A DNA stretch of 64,000 nucleotides from Pseudooceanicola endophyticus (GCF_018760365.1 NZ_JAHIAB010000001.1:203813-267812); one strand, 5' to 3'. Counted from the stretch's first letter, positions 27,025-35,883 are shown. The notes: generated by a model from the sequence alone, not told the origin. Numbers and translations: made by a program.

Positions 27025-27648
27025 ATGACCGACACGAACGGGACCATCCCCGATCCGCACCACAGGCCGACGGACCGCGAGGCCGCGCTTGCCCACGAGG
27101 TGGAGACGCTGCAAAGCGCGCTTCGCGCCATTGTCGCGGTCGCCATGCAGCATGGCCTGCGCGACTACTGCAAGGATCGCCACCCCGCCATCGTCCAGGA
27201 GCTGGAGGCCGGGCTGGACCTGTCGGAGCAATGCGTCGAACTGAAATATCCCAGGATCCTGGCCGCGCTGCAGGACATCCCGGGCCTCCGGGCCTCCTGC
27301 GGAGAGACCGGAGAGCGGACCTATTTCCAGAATGACGTCGATGATGTCGCCTATCTGGAACATGCGCTCAAGGACCGGCGCTTCGTGCTGCGCGGCATCT
27401 GGGTGGTGCCGGCCTATCGCGGCCAGGGCATCGCGCACCGGCTGCTGCGCAAGCTGATCGAGGCCGCGGACGAGACGCAGTGCGGCATCGCCCTTTATCA
27501 CGAACCCTTCGGCACACAGGGCCTGAAGAAGACCGAGCTTGAGGCCTTCTACAACCGCCACGGCTTCCAGCAGCACGAGACGACACCGGGCGGCCTGTTC
27601 CGCTTCCCGGGCTCGCCTCTGGACCTTTACGCCCGCCGCCCGCGCTGA
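27025..27648 (+). CDS. GNAT-family N-acetyltransferase
   Basis: Predicted acetyl-CoA-dependent N-acetyltransferase of 207 residues. The acetyl-CoA-binding loop is VVPAYRGQGIAHRLLRKL (about residues 132-150), preceded by the beta-4 strand RFVLRGIW, and followed by LEAFYNRHGFQ, the usual beta-6/7 region. The N-terminal 60 residues are helical and may mediate dimer contacts. The start is supported by GGGAGGAG. It stands alone; the acceptor substrate is unknown. It converges with the homocysteine methyltransferase-like gene, with 3 bases between stops. Confidence 0.82.
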   Translation: MTDTNGTIPDPHHRPTDREAALAHEVETLQSALRAIVAVAMQHGLRDYCKDRHPAIVQELEAGLDLSEQCVELKYPRILAALQDIPGLRASCGETGERTYFQNDVDDVAYLEHALKDRRFVLRGIWVVPAYRGQGIAHRLLRKLIEAADETQCGIALYHEPFGTQGLKKTELEAFYNRHGFQQHETTPGGLFRFPGSPLDLYARRPR

Positions 27649-27651
27649 GGC

Positions 27652-28557
27652 TCAGCCCCGGGCGGCCCTGGCGGTGGCCCGCAGGTGCCGCGCATCGGTC
27701 CCGCAGCAGCCGCCCAGCACCCGCAGGCCGGACATCTGCCGGTAAAGCGCCCCCAGCTGCCGGCCGAATTCCTCCGGATCGCCGTCATCCAGCTCCGTGG
27801 CTTCGTCCAGCTCGGCATGGCTCTTGCGCGAGGCATTGGCGACGATGCCACACAGATGCGCCTGCCAGCTGCCGCCGTCCAGCGCCCGGGCGATGTGATC
27901 GGGATGGGCACAATTGACCATGATGCCCGCCGCCGGCGCCTCTTCGGCCAGGATCGACACCGCCGAGGCCAGGGACATGCCGTCGGCCAGGCGCCCGTCG
28001 GTTTCGACCGTGAAGGAGATCAGCGCGGGCAGCCCCGCCGCGCGGGCCGCCATCGACAGGCCCACCGCCTCTCCGGCGGCGCCCAGGGTGTAGGCGCTGA
28101 CCAGATCGGCCCCTGCGGTACGCGCGGCCTCGACCTGCGGGGCGTGATAGGCGGCCGCGGCCTCGGCGGTCGCGATCCCCGGCTGGTAACCGTCGCCCCG
28201 GGGGCCGATCTGCACGCTGACCCGGGTCTCGACATCGGGATGCTCGCGCGCGACCCGAAACGCCAGCGCCACCGCGTCCCGGGTGATCCGGGTCAGATCC
28301 TGCGGCCCGTATCCCAGCACGGCGGCCCGGTCCGGGTTCGCCATCCAGGTCGGCGTGTCCAGCAAGATGCCCGCGCCGGTGTCCCGGCCAATGCCGATCA
28401 GCTCCCTGTAGCTGCGCACCAGAAGATCCCGGCCCGCCTCGGTCTCGACCAGGGGAAAGGCCGCGAAATGCGCAAGCGCCACGCCCTGGTTGAAGATCAG
28501 GTCGGTTTCCAGCCCGGTCCAGGCTATCCAGACACGATCCTTGCTCAGAAGTTCCAT
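27652..28557 (-). CDS. Homocysteine S-methyltransferase family protein
   Basis: Zinc-dependent methyltransferase domain of 301 residues, of the MmuM/YitJ N-terminal type, which moves a methyl group from S-methylmethionine, betaine or similar donors to homocysteine. The zinc ligands are visible as the Cys in MVNCAHP and the pair in LGGCCGTD. The protein is a single barrel with no folate or cobalamin domain. A GGGAGG site precedes the ATG. The methyl donor and acceptor are uncertain, and no methionine genes are nearby. Confidence 0.85.
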   Translation of the reverse strand: MELLSKDRVWIAWTGLETDLIFNQGVALAHFAAFPLVETEAGRDLLVRSYRELIGIGRDTGAGILLDTPTWMANPDRAAVLGYGPQDLTRITRDAVALAFRVAREHPDVETRVSVQIGPRGDGYQPGIATAEAAAAYHAPQVEAARTAGADLVSAYTLGAAGEAVGLSMAARAAGLPALISFTVETDGRLADGMSLASAVSILAEEAPAAGIMVNCAHPDHIARALDGGSWQAHLCGIVANASRKSHAELDEATELDDGDPEEFGRQLGALYRQMSGLRVLGGCCGTDARHLRATARAARG

Positions 28558-28643
28558 TCGGCCCGCCTCCCAACCGACCGCCAGGATGACATTCTAGCAT
28601 CGGAATGGGTTTTCGCACAGCCCGTCGGTGCGCCCCCCCGGGA

Positions 28644-29510
28644 TCAGCCGGTGGAATGGCCGGACAGGGCAAAACTGCCCTGCACGGTGGCGGCGCCCCG
28701 GCCAAAGGCCATCGTCAGGGCGTCCGGTCGTGCCCGAAGCCCAAGCCCGGACAGGAACTGCCGGAACGGCCCTGCCTCCCGGCGCGTGTCGATCCGGATG
28801 AACTGGCCCTCCAGCCCGGACAGCAACGCAGCCGTCAGCCGGATCGCGTCGGCCTCCCGCTCGGCGATCAGCGGTCCGATAAGGAATCCGCGCCCGAACC
28901 TGCGGCGCATGGCAAAACCGGCGATACGCCCGCCGCGCTCGATCACGCGGGTCTGCGACCGGCTCTCCAGGCTTTCCAGCACCCGGGCACGATCGGCTTC
29001 GTAGACATTCTGATCCAGGCGCAGAAGGCCGGGGAATTCCCCTGGCCGCAGCAGCCGGACGTCGCCGGAGACGGCAGGAGCCCGACACAGCAGCCCCTCG
29101 ATCTTGAGGACCGGTGCGCCCACGCCCGCGCCCAGATCCCGGAACACGGCCACGTCCTCCCGGCAGGCATTCAGGAAGGCGGCGTCGCCACCGGTGCGTT
29201 CCACCGCCGCGCGGGTCAGGACCTCGAACAGGTCCGAGCCGCGCAGCCTGGGGTGGGTGATCACCATCCCGAGGGCGGAAAGCGCATTGCGATAGGGAAA
29301 ATACATCGCCGAACCATGCACCCGATCCATCGCGTCGACCGCGACGATCCCCTGCCCCGACTCGAGGTTGGCGGCCCAGTCCGAACGGCGATGCGGCCAG
29401 CCGATGCTGACCGACAAGCCGTGCAATGCGTCCAGATGGCCGGGCTGCATCGCCACGATCCGCAGGTCGTGACGTTCGATCCCGCCCCGCCGGGCCATCC
29501 GCTGCATCAT
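28644..29510 (-). CDS. GNAT-family N-acetyltransferase (two-domain, YitH/HslE-like)
   Basis: Predicted acetyltransferase of 288 residues. The N-terminal part (IVAMQPGHLDALHGLSV, WAANLESGQG, ALGMVITHPRLRGSDLFEVL) is a GNAT fold with the acetyl-CoA loop HPRLRGSDLF. The C-terminal part (from LLRPGEFPGLLRLDQNVYEADRARVLESL, about residue 135) matches the second acetyltransferase-like domain found in this group. ATG at 29510 has an AGGGGA site; the next codon is also ATG. The open frame continues upstream but the similarity does not. No substrate is evident. Confidence 0.78.
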   Translation of the reverse strand: MMQRMARRGGIERHDLRIVAMQPGHLDALHGLSVSIGWPHRRSDWAANLESGQGIVAVDAMDRVHGSAMYFPYRNALSALGMVITHPRLRGSDLFEVLTRAAVERTGGDAAFLNACREDVAVFRDLGAGVGAPVLKIEGLLCRAPAVSGDVRLLRPGEFPGLLRLDQNVYEADRARVLESLESRSQTRVIERGGRIAGFAMRRRFGRGFLIGPLIAEREADAIRLTAALLSGLEGQFIRIDTRREAGPFRQFLSGLGLRARPDALTMAFGRGAATVQGSFALSGHSTG

Positions 29511-29611
29511 GTCATTCCCCTTGCCAAGGCGGACCGGCCCCACCGGGCGCCGCGATCCGTTCCCGATCCTTCCAGCTTCGGGCGGCGACAGCAAGCCGCC
29601 CGCGCACCACC

Positions 29612-29998
29612 TCAGATCTGCGCGCGGATGGCCGCAGTGTCGATCACCGACCAGACATTGCGGATGCGCCCGGCCTCGAAGGCGTAGAAGACATTCTCCG
29701 TGAAGCGGACCCGCCTGCCGTTCACCGGCACGTCGAACAACCTCCCGACGGGCCTGCAATCGAAAGCCAGGCCAGCGGCCAGCAGCGGCGGATCGCAGGC
29801 CAGCCGCGCCACGACAAAGCGCAGGTCCGGAATGGCTCTGAAATCGCCGATCAGCATGTCGCGGTAGCCGTCCAGACCCAGGGGCCGTGCATTGTGGGTC
29901 ACCGCCGCGTCGACGTAACGGGACAGCTGCGGCCAATCCTGGCGGTTCAGGCAGGCGATGTATCCGTCATAGGTTCCAATGATCTCCTCGCGTGTCAT
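29612..29998 (-). CDS. SnoaL-like / ester cyclase family small protein
   Basis: A 128-residue protein with the NTF2-like cone fold of SnoaL and ester-cyclase relatives: TREEIIGTYDGYIACLNRQDW, a HNARPLGLDGYRDMLIGDFRAIPDLRF strand-helix region, and a final ENVFYAFEAGRIRNVWSVID strand (short pieces quoted). Such proteins act as small-molecule enzymes or binding folds; function is not predictable here. ATG at 29998 has an AGGGGGCGAC site. It lies 101 bases upstream of, and on the same strand as, the GNAT gene, so they may be co-transcribed. Confidence 0.72.
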   Translation of the reverse strand: MTREEIIGTYDGYIACLNRQDWPQLSRYVDAAVTHNARPLGLDGYRDMLIGDFRAIPDLRFVVARLACDPPLLAAGLAFDCRPVGRLFDVPVNGRRVRFTENVFYAFEAGRIRNVWSVIDTAAIRAQI

Positions 29999-30185
29999 GT
30001 CGCCCCCTTCACGTCCGAGACCACTCTGGCACACCAACCGCCCGGCGACGATCCCCCCGCGCGCCTCTCTGCTCCGGGCACGGGGCGGCAGGGCGCCGCC
30101 GGTCCCCGCCCCCCGACCCGCAGGTCTTTGCCGAAGCCGGCGCCCCCGGGTTGATTTCCTGCCGGGCCGGATAACCCTTTCCCCA

Positions 30186-30680
30186 ATGACCGACCGCATG
30201 TCCCCTCCCTCCCGGCCCCGGGCGGCCGCGCTGCTTGCCGCAGCCCTGCTCCTGACGCTGCCCGGCTGCTCGCCGCCGAACGACACCTCGAAGGTGGTGC
30301 CCCAGTCCAACGTGGTGCAGGACGCGCGCCACGACCTGCTTGGCTTCAGCAAGACCCGGATGCGGATGTGCGCCGGCTTTCCCACCGCGACGGTCCAGAT
30401 GGACGAGACCACGGACATCTGGACCTATGCCAAGAGCGGCACGCGCAGCGGCGTCGCCGTCTCCCTGCCCTCGGTCGATGCCGGGCCGCTTGAGGGTTCT
30501 GCGGGCACCGTCTCGGTCAGCGGCGGCGCGACCTGCTCCATGCAGGTCCGCTTCGTCTCCGACAAGGTGGCCGAGGTGGATTTCGCGGGCGATAGTAATA
30601 CGCGTACGGAGCTTTACGCCTATTGCGTGCCCCTGGTGGACAACTGCGTCCGCGAGGCCCAGCTGGCACAGGGCCGCTAG
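30186..30680 (+). CDS. Putative lipoprotein
   Basis: A 164-residue secreted protein with a lipoprotein signal: hydrophobic AALLAAALLLTLPGC with the lipobox LPGC near residue 27. The mature part starts after the Cys and has no domain that I recognise; DARHDLLGFSKTRMRMCAGFPT and ETTDIWTYAKSG resemble small outer-membrane-anchored assembly-type proteins (SmpA/OmlA-like), which is only a suggestion. Four cysteines remain after the lipobox. Start could be ATG 30186 or ATG 30198. Confidence 0.7.
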   Translation: MTDRMSPPSRPRAAALLAAALLLTLPGCSPPNDTSKVVPQSNVVQDARHDLLGFSKTRMRMCAGFPTATVQMDETTDIWTYAKSGTRSGVAVSLPSVDAGPLEGSAGTVSVSGGATCSMQVRFVSDKVAEVDFAGDSNTRTELYAYCVPLVDNCVREAQLAQGR

Positions 30681-30708
30681 ACGCGCGCCACGCCGTGGTC
30701 CGAAAACG

Positions 30709-30735
30709 AAAAAGCCCCGGCGAACCGGAGCTTTT
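30709..30735 (-). terminator. Bidirectional terminator between lipoprotein gene and tRNA-Val
   Basis: AAGCCCCGG pairs with CCGGAGCTT around CGAA at 30709-30735. Read on the minus strand, it ends in TTTTT, so it serves the tRNA; on the plus strand it is followed by TTTTCG after CCGGAGC. Confidence 0.7.
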
Positions 30736-30745
30736 CGAAGAAAAG

Positions 30746-30820
30746 TGGTGGGTGATAAGGGATTTGAACCCCTGACATCTTCGATGTGAACGAAGCGCTC
30801 TACCACTGAGCTAATCACCC
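30746..30820 (-). tRNA. tRNA-Val (anticodon CAC)
   Basis: Read on the minus strand, the sequence folds as a tRNA. The acceptor arm is GGGTGAT (30820-30814) with ATCACCC (30756-30750), discriminator A and an encoded CCA (30746-30748). The D-arm is AGCTCAGTGGTAGAGC. The anticodon stem is CTTCG/CGAAG with loop TTCACAT, giving CAC, and the T-loop is GGGGTTCAAATCCC. It reads the GUG codon. A good promoter lies upstream at 30830-30858. Confidence 0.96.
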
Positions 30821-30829
30821 GTGAGGCGC

Positions 30830-30858
30830 CTTCTAACGAAGCCCGCCGGGCTCTGCAA
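30830..30858 (-). promoter_or_regulatory. Promoter of tRNA-Val
   Basis: On the minus strand, TTGCAG (30858-30853) and TAGAAG (30835-30830) are separated by exactly 17 bases, with the tRNA start 10 bases further on. The spacer includes the palindrome AGCCCGGCGGGCT. Confidence 0.6.
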
Positions 30859-30986
30859 GCACCTCTTTCGCATTTCCGTGCAGTTTTTCTCACGACCTAG
30901 CGGCAGCCTTCTTCGCCTCCCCGATCCCTCAGGTAACATATTGTTTTCATGTCACCTTCCCAGCCTATCGGGCGGTCCGAAAACAG

Positions 30987-31011
30987 AAAGGGCGCCCCAA
31001 GGGCGCCCTTT
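30987..31011 (-). terminator. Hairpin after lon
   Basis: AAAGGGCGCCC (30987-30997) pairs perfectly with GGGCGCCCTTT (31001-31011) around a three-base loop, 18 bases past the lon stop. The minus strand continues TTTCTGTTTTC, a broken U-run. Confidence 0.65.
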
Positions 31012-31028
31012 CCGCGATCTGTGAAGGA

Positions 31029-33440
31029 TCAGTGGGCGATGGCGCCCGGCCCGTCCTTGTCGGCCAGCTTGGAGCGCGCTGCCGCAGCGGCCTCCTCGGC
31101 GGCCTCGTCCCATTCGACAGGCTCGGGCTGACGCACCAGCGCCTGTTCCAGCACCTCCCGCACGTGGGTCACGGGGATGATCTTCAGCCCCTGCTTCACG
31201 TTGTCGGGGATATCGGCCAGATCCTTCTCGTTCTCCTCGGGGATGAAGACCGTGGTGATGCCGCCGCGCAACGCCGCCAGCAGTTTCTCCTTCAGGCCGC
31301 CGATCGGCATCGCATTGCCCCGCAGCGAGACCTCGCCGGTCATGGCGATGTCCTTGCGCACCGGGATCTGCGTCAGCACCGACACGATCGAGGTCACCAT
31401 GGCCAGACCCGCAGAGGGGCCGTCCTTGGGCGTCGCCCCATCGGGCACGTGGACGTGGATGTCCCAGTTGTCGAAGCGCGGCGGCTTGATGCCGATCTCG
31501 GGCGCGATGGAGCGCACATAGGAGCTGGCGGCATCGATGGATTCCTTCATCACGTCGCCCAGTTTCCCGGTGGTCTTCATCCGGCCCTTGCCCGGCAGGC
31601 GCAGCGCCTCGATCTGGAGCAGATCGCCCCCGACCGATGTCCAGGCCAGCCCGGTCACGACACCGATCTGGTCTTCCTTCTCGGCCAGCCCGTAGCGGAA
31701 CTTCTTCACGCCCAGGAAGTCGTCGAGGTTGTCCTCGGTGACGGTCACGGTCTTCGCCTCGCCCTTGACGATCATCGTCACGGCCTTGCGCGCCAGCTTC
31801 GCGATCTCGCGCTTGAGGTTCCGCACGCCGGCCTCGCGGGTGTAGCGCTGGATCATCTCGGTCAGCGCGCCGTCGGTGACCTCGAACTCGCCCTTCTTCA
31901 GGCCGTGGTTCTTGATCTCCTGGGCGACCAGGTGCTGCCGCGCGATCTCGCGCTTCTCGTCCTCGGTGTAGCCGGCCAGGCTGATGATCTCCATCCGGTC
32001 CAGCAGCGGGCCCGGCATGTTGTAGGAGTTCGCCGTGGTCAGGAACATCACGTTGCTGAGGTCGTATTCCACCTCGAGGTAGTGATCGACGAAGGTGCCG
32101 TTCTGTTCCGGATCGAGCACTTCCAGCATGGCCGAGGCCGGGTCGCCACGGAAGTCCTGCCCCATCTTGTCGATTTCATCGAGCAGGATGAGCGGGTTCG
32201 TGGTCTTGGCCTTCTTCAGCGCCTGGATGATCTTGCCCGGCATGGAACCGATATAGGTCCGGCGGTGGCCGCGGATCTCGGATTCATCGCGCACCCCACC
32301 AAGGGAGATGCGGATGAACTCGCGCCCCGTGGCCTTGGCGACGGATTTGCCAAGGGAGGTCTTGCCGACACCCGGAGGACCGACGAGGCACAGGATCGGC
32401 CCCTTCAGCTTCTGGCTGCGCTGCTGCACCGCAAGGTATTCGACGATGCGCTCCTTCACCTTCTCGAGGCCGTAGTGATCCTTGTCGAGGACCTCCTGCG
32501 CCAGGTTCAGGTCCTTCTTGACGCGGGACTTGGTGTTCCACGGGATCGACAGCATCCAGTCGAGGTAGTTGCGCACCACCGTGGCCTCTGCCGACATCGG
32601 CGACATCGACTTCAGCTTCTTGATCTCGGCATCGGCCTTTTCACGGGCCTCCTTCGAAAGCTTGGTCTCGGAGATGCGCTGTTCCAGCTCGGCGATCTCG
32701 CCCTCGCCGTCCTCGCCATCGCCCAGTTCCTTCTGAATGGCCTTCATCTGCTCATTTAGGTAGTACTCGCGCTGCGTCCGCTCCATCTGGGACTTCACGC
32801 GAGTCTTGATCTTCTTCTCGACCTGCAGGACGGACATTTCGCCCTGCATCAGGCCATAGACCTTCTCCAGCCGCTCCGAGACGGGCAGCGTTTCCAGCAG
32901 CTCCTGCTTCTGGTCGACACTGATGCCCAGATGCCCGGCCACGAGGTCGGCCAGCCGCGAGGGATCGCTGCTTTCGGCCACCGCCGAGAGCGCCTCTTCG
33001 GGGATGTTCTTCTTGATCTTGGCGTAGCGTTCGAATTCCTGGCCCACGGTGCGCAGCAGCGCGCGGGTGGCTTCCTCGTCACCGGCGGTTTCCTCAAGAT
33101 ATTCGGCGGTGGCCTCGAAGAAGCCATCGTTTTCAAGATAGCCGGTGATGCGCACGCGGGTCGTGCCCTCGACCAGCACCTTGACGGTGCCATCGGGGAG
33201 CTTCAGCAGTTGCAGCACGTTTGCCAGCACGCCGGCCTTGTGGATGCCTTCGTTGGTCGGGTCATCCTCGGCCGGATCGATCTGGCTTGCGAGCAGGATC
33301 TGCTTGTTGTCCGCCATCACCTCTTCCAGAGCGCGCACCGATTTGTCACGTCCGACGAAGAGCGGGACGATCATGTGGGGGAAGACCACGATATCGCGCA
33401 GCGGAAGCACGGCGTAGGAGGGGTTCAGAGGCTCAGTCAT
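31029..33440 (-). CDS. lon: ATP-dependent protease Lon
   Basis: Cytoplasmic AAA+ serine protease of 803 residues that removes damaged and regulatory proteins. Domains in order: N-terminal substrate domain (residues about 8-205), coiled coil (about 205-260), AAA+ module with Walker A GPPGVGKT (354-361) and Walker B LILLDEIDK (about 417-425), and the C-terminal protease with the catalytic dyad S676 (PKDGPSAG) and K719 (GGLKEKLLAA). The length is typical of bacterial LonA. It has an AAGGAT site. Divergent from tgt across a 455-base gap that holds three copies of the intergenic repeat; no sigma-32 promoter was recognised. Confidence 0.97.
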   Translation of the reverse strand: MTEPLNPSYAVLPLRDIVVFPHMIVPLFVGRDKSVRALEEVMADNKQILLASQIDPAEDDPTNEGIHKAGVLANVLQLLKLPDGTVKVLVEGTTRVRITGYLENDGFFEATAEYLEETAGDEEATRALLRTVGQEFERYAKIKKNIPEEALSAVAESSDPSRLADLVAGHLGISVDQKQELLETLPVSERLEKVYGLMQGEMSVLQVEKKIKTRVKSQMERTQREYYLNEQMKAIQKELGDGEDGEGEIAELEQRISETKLSKEAREKADAEIKKLKSMSPMSAEATVVRNYLDWMLSIPWNTKSRVKKDLNLAQEVLDKDHYGLEKVKERIVEYLAVQQRSQKLKGPILCLVGPPGVGKTSLGKSVAKATGREFIRISLGGVRDESEIRGHRRTYIGSMPGKIIQALKKAKTTNPLILLDEIDKMGQDFRGDPASAMLEVLDPEQNGTFVDHYLEVEYDLSNVMFLTTANSYNMPGPLLDRMEIISLAGYTEDEKREIARQHLVAQEIKNHGLKKGEFEVTDGALTEMIQRYTREAGVRNLKREIAKLARKAVTMIVKGEAKTVTVTEDNLDDFLGVKKFRYGLAEKEDQIGVVTGLAWTSVGGDLLQIEALRLPGKGRMKTTGKLGDVMKESIDAASSYVRSIAPEIGIKPPRFDNWDIHVHVPDGATPKDGPSAGLAMVTSIVSVLTQIPVRKDIAMTGEVSLRGNAMPIGGLKEKLLAALRGGITTVFIPEENEKDLADIPDNVKQGLKIIPVTHVREVLEQALVRQPEPVEWDEAAEEAAAAARSKLADKDGPGAIAH

Positions 33441-33675
33441 GCTCTATCCTTGTCTTGGGCAGAGGGCGGGGTCCCGGTCGCGGCAACCGCTCCCTCTCCG
33501 TTTCCTGGATGTCATCTGGGGGCGCGGGCCCCTGAATGCAACCGATTGGCGTCCAGTGTGCCCGCGCCGGTGATCCCCGGCAAGCACCATATGCGCGGCT
33601 TTTCAGGCAGGATCCCCGGCCCGCCCCTGCCCCCTGACCCCGATGACGTGGCGTTGTGCCGGGCGGCACCCTGCG

Positions 33676-33739
33676 CCGGGGGCTCTGCCCCCATTGGCCT
33701 GCGGCCAATTCCCCCGAGGTATTTGGAACAAGAAAATGG
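33676..33739 (-). repeat. Dispersed intergenic repeat, copy B
   Basis: The 29 bases 33711-33739 are the exact reverse complement of 12855-12883 (copy A), including the core that reads CCAAATA on the minus strand. On the minus strand the core is followed by two hairpins, as in copy A, although the hairpin sequences differ. Confidence 0.75.
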
Positions 33740-33757
33740 GCAGGGGCGCGCCTTGCG

Positions 33758-33836
33758 TTTCATCTTTCCCCAAATACGGCTGTCGCGCCCTCTGTCCCGG
33801 GCCCGCCGTCAGGTTTTCATCTTTCCATAAATATGC
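33758..33836 (+). repeat. Dispersed intergenic repeat, copies C and D in tandem
   Basis: TTTCATCTTTCCCCAAATAC at 33758-33777 and TTTTCATCTTTCCATAAATA at 33814-33833 share the family core CATCTTTCCNNAAATA and point the same way, 56 bases apart. They lie upstream of tgt rather than after a gene, unlike the other copies. Confidence 0.65.
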
Positions 33837-33895
33837 ATGTCTTCCGCGCGGTCTCGGGACTGGCATTCGGGCAGGGAACGCGCTATCGCGCGGCC

Positions 33896-35026
33896 ATGAC
33901 ACAGCGCTTCTCCTTCACCCTCAAGGCCACCGACGGCAAGGCCCGCACCGGCGTCATCGACACGCCGCGCGGCCAGATCCGCACGCCCGCCTTCATGCCC
34001 GTGGGCACCGCCGCCACCGTGAAGGCGATGATGCCCGAAAGCGTCGCCGCGACCGGCGCCGACATCCTGCTTGGCAATACCTACCACCTGATGCTGCGGC
34101 CTACAGCCGAACGCATCGACCGGCTGGGCGGGCTGCATCGGTTCATGAACTGGGACAAGCCCATCCTGACCGACTCGGGCGGGTTCCAAGTGATGAGCCT
34201 CGCCGAGCTGCGCAAGATGACCGAGGAGGGCGTGACCTTCCGCAGCCATGTCGACGGCTCTCGGCATTTCCTGAGCCCGGAGCGCTCGATGGAGATCCAG
34301 AAGCTGCTGGGCTCGGACATCGTGATGTGCTTCGACGAATGCCCCGCCCTGCCCGCCACCGAGGAGCGCGTCGCCGAGGCGATGCGCCTGTCGATGCGGT
34401 GGGCGCAGCGCTCGCGCGATGCCTTCGGGGACCGGCCGGGCCATGCGCTGTTCGGCATCCAGCAGGGCGGCGTCACCGAGGATCTGCGAGGCGAAAGCGC
34501 CGAGGCGCTGAAGGCCATCGGCTTTGACGGCTACGCGATCGGCGGCCTGGCCGTGGGCGAGGGCCAGGAAGCGATGTTCGGCGTGCTGGACTACGCGCCC
34601 GACCAGCTGCCCACCGACAAGCCGCGCTACCTGATGGGCGTCGGCAAGCCCGATGACATCGTGGGTGCCGTCAAGCGCGGCGTCGACATGATGGATTGCG
34701 TGCTGCCCTCGCGCTCCGGACGCACCGGCCAGGCCTGGACCCGGCATGGGGTGGTCAACATCAAGAACGCCCGCCATGCCGACGATCCCCGCCCGCTTGA
34801 CGAACACTGCACATGCCCGGCCTGCCGCAACTATTCGCGCGCCTACCTGCATCATGTCTTCCGCTCTCACGAGATGATCTCGGGGATGCTGCTGACCTGG
34901 CACAACCTGCACTACTTCCAGGAGCTGATGCAGGGGATGCGCGATGCCATCGCGGAAGGCCGCTTCGACGCCTTCGAGGCCGCCTTCCACGCCCAGCGAG
35001 CCGAGGGCGACATCGAGCGCCTCTGA
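33896..35026 (+). CDS. tgt: tRNA-guanine transglycosylase (queuine synthesis)
   Basis: Exchanges guanine for preQ1 at the wobble position of GUN-anticodon tRNAs. The 376-residue barrel enzyme has the general acid/base D93 in [12 protein letters not shown], the substrate loop LFGIQQGG and GIAV-like IGGLAVGE, the nucleophile region [13 protein letters not shown], and zinc ligands in CTCPAC followed by the distal His in AYLHH. The ATG at 33896 begins MTQRFSFTL as expected; the frame is open far upstream through the repeat region but is not coding there. A terminator follows at 35056. Confidence 0.97.
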   Translation: MTQRFSFTLKATDGKARTGVIDTPRGQIRTPAFMPVGTAATVKAMMPESVAATGADILLGNTYHLMLRPTAERIDRLGGLHRFMNWDKPILTDSGGFQVMSLAELRKMTEEGVTFRSHVDGSRHFLSPERSMEIQKLLGSDIVMCFDECPALPATEERVAEAMRLSMRWAQRSRDAFGDRPGHALFGIQQGGVTEDLRGESAEALKAIGFDGYAIGGLAVGEGQEAMFGVLDYAPDQLPTDKPRYLMGVGKPDDIVGAVKRGVDMMDCVLPSRSGRTGQAWTRHGVVNIKNARHADDPRPLDEHCTCPACRNYSRAYLHHVFRSHEMISGMLLTWHNLHYFQELMQGMRDAIAEGRFDAFEAAFHAQRAEGDIERL

Positions 35027-35055
35027 GCCCGCCCCCAGATCCCTGACATGCAAGC

Positions 35056-35084
35056 GGCGCCCCCCTTTCGGGAGGCGCCCTTTT
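35056..35084 (+). terminator. Rho-independent terminator after tgt
   Basis: GGCGCCCCCC (35056-35065) pairs with GGGAGGCGCC (35070-35079), nine of ten positions, followed by CTTTT. It may also serve ompW from the other side. Confidence 0.75.
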
Positions 35085-35110
35085 CGTACCGAAACCGGAA
35101 GGGGCCGGGA

Positions 35111-35713
35111 TCAGAAGGTCATGATGTAGGACACGCCCATGACCACCGGATCGACCTCGGCGGTGCCGAGCCTGGTGCCGTTGAGGTTGGTGTCCATGTC
35201 GATGTCCATCCAGCGCACGTCGGCCCGGATCGCGCCGCGCGGGCTGATCGCGTAGTCGAAGCCGGCATGGGCGGCCAGGCCCCAGCTGTGCGCCAGCTCC
35301 AGACGGCCCAGCGGGCTGTCGACATCCAGGGCGGTGGTGTAGTTCACGCCCGCCCCGATGAACGGCGTCAGCGCGGACTTGTTCTTGAAGTGGTAGTTCA
35401 CCGACACCGTCGGCGGCAGCTGGGTGACGTTGCCGATATTCGCGCCGTTGAGGTAGATGTCATGCTTGAAGGGCGTGGCGGCCAGCACTTCCAGGCCCAG
35501 CTGGTCGGTCAGGAAATATTCCACCGTCAGGGTCAGCTGGGTGTCATCGCCGATGGTCAGGTCGCCGGCGCTCAGGTGGCCGTTGTCGCTCTTGGGGTTC
35601 ACGTTCCCCACGCCCAGACCGAAGGTGATGTCGCCCTTCTGCTGAGCGCTCGCGCCGGTTGCCGCAAAAGCCAGCATGGCGGCGGCGGACAGAAGCAGGA
35701 TGCGCGTTTTCAT
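35111..35713 (-). CDS. ompW: Outer-membrane protein of the OmpW family
   Basis: Eight-stranded outer-membrane barrel of 200 residues that allows entry of small hydrophobic compounds. A signal peptide MKTRILLLSAAAMLAFAATGASAQ is visible (cleavage after ASA). The mature protein shows alternating beta strands, DITFGLGVGNVNPKSDNG, LTLTVEYFLTDQLGLEVLAATPFKHDI (quoted in parts: YFLTDQLGLE) and the closing VDPVVMGVSYIMTF with terminal Phe. A perfect FNR-type box TTGATCTGCATCAA lies 58 bases upstream, suggesting oxygen-responsive control, as known for OmpW in enteric bacteria. Confidence 0.92.
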   Translation of the reverse strand: MKTRILLLSAAAMLAFAATGASAQQKGDITFGLGVGNVNPKSDNGHLSAGDLTIGDDTQLTLTVEYFLTDQLGLEVLAATPFKHDIYLNGANIGNVTQLPPTVSVNYHFKNKSALTPFIGAGVNYTTALDVDSPLGRLELAHSWGLAAHAGFDYAISPRGAIRADVRWMDIDMDTNLNGTRLGTAEVDPVVMGVSYIMTF

Positions 35714-35770
35714 GTCAAATCCTCTTGATCGTGCATGCCGCTCCTGTGCGCCTCTCGCGCCGCCCTGCCC

Positions 35771-35784
35771 TTGATCTGCATCAA
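35771..35784. promoter_or_regulatory. FNR/CRP-family box TTGATCTGCATCAA
   Basis: This is a perfect match to the FNR consensus TTGAT-N4-ATCAA, symmetrical, between ompW (minus strand, start 35713) and sufT (plus strand, start 35909). Its centre is 64 bases before the ompW ATG. FnrP, Nnr and DNR-type regulators of Rhodobacteraceae recognise the same pattern, so the exact regulator cannot be told from the site. Confidence 0.75.
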
Positions 35785-35877
35785 GAATTCGCCACATAGC
35801 GAAAGGTGCGGCGAACGGGCGCAGCTGCGGGGCTGCCGGCCCCTTCCGCCTCTGGACCCTGCCGCGCCGATTTCCTA

Positions 35878-35883
35878 TATAAT
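35878..35883 (+). promoter_or_regulatory. Consensus -10 box before sufT
   Basis: TATAAT at 35878-35883 is a perfect -10 element in GC-rich surroundings, 25 bases before the sufT ATG. The matching -35 is weak (TGGACC at 35853-35858, spacer 19). Confidence 0.45.

Larger units (their letters stand above)
33441..33895. other. Divergent lon/tgt gap carrying repeat copies B, C and D
   Basis: These 455 bases hold no gene. They contain repeat copy B (33711-33739, inverted relative to copy A), copy C (33758-33780) and copy D (33814-33836). Before copy B there are two GC-rich hairpins (about 33676-33692, GGGGGC-tct-GCCCCC, and about 33693-33709, ATTGGCC-tgc-GGCCAAT). Confidence 0.6.
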
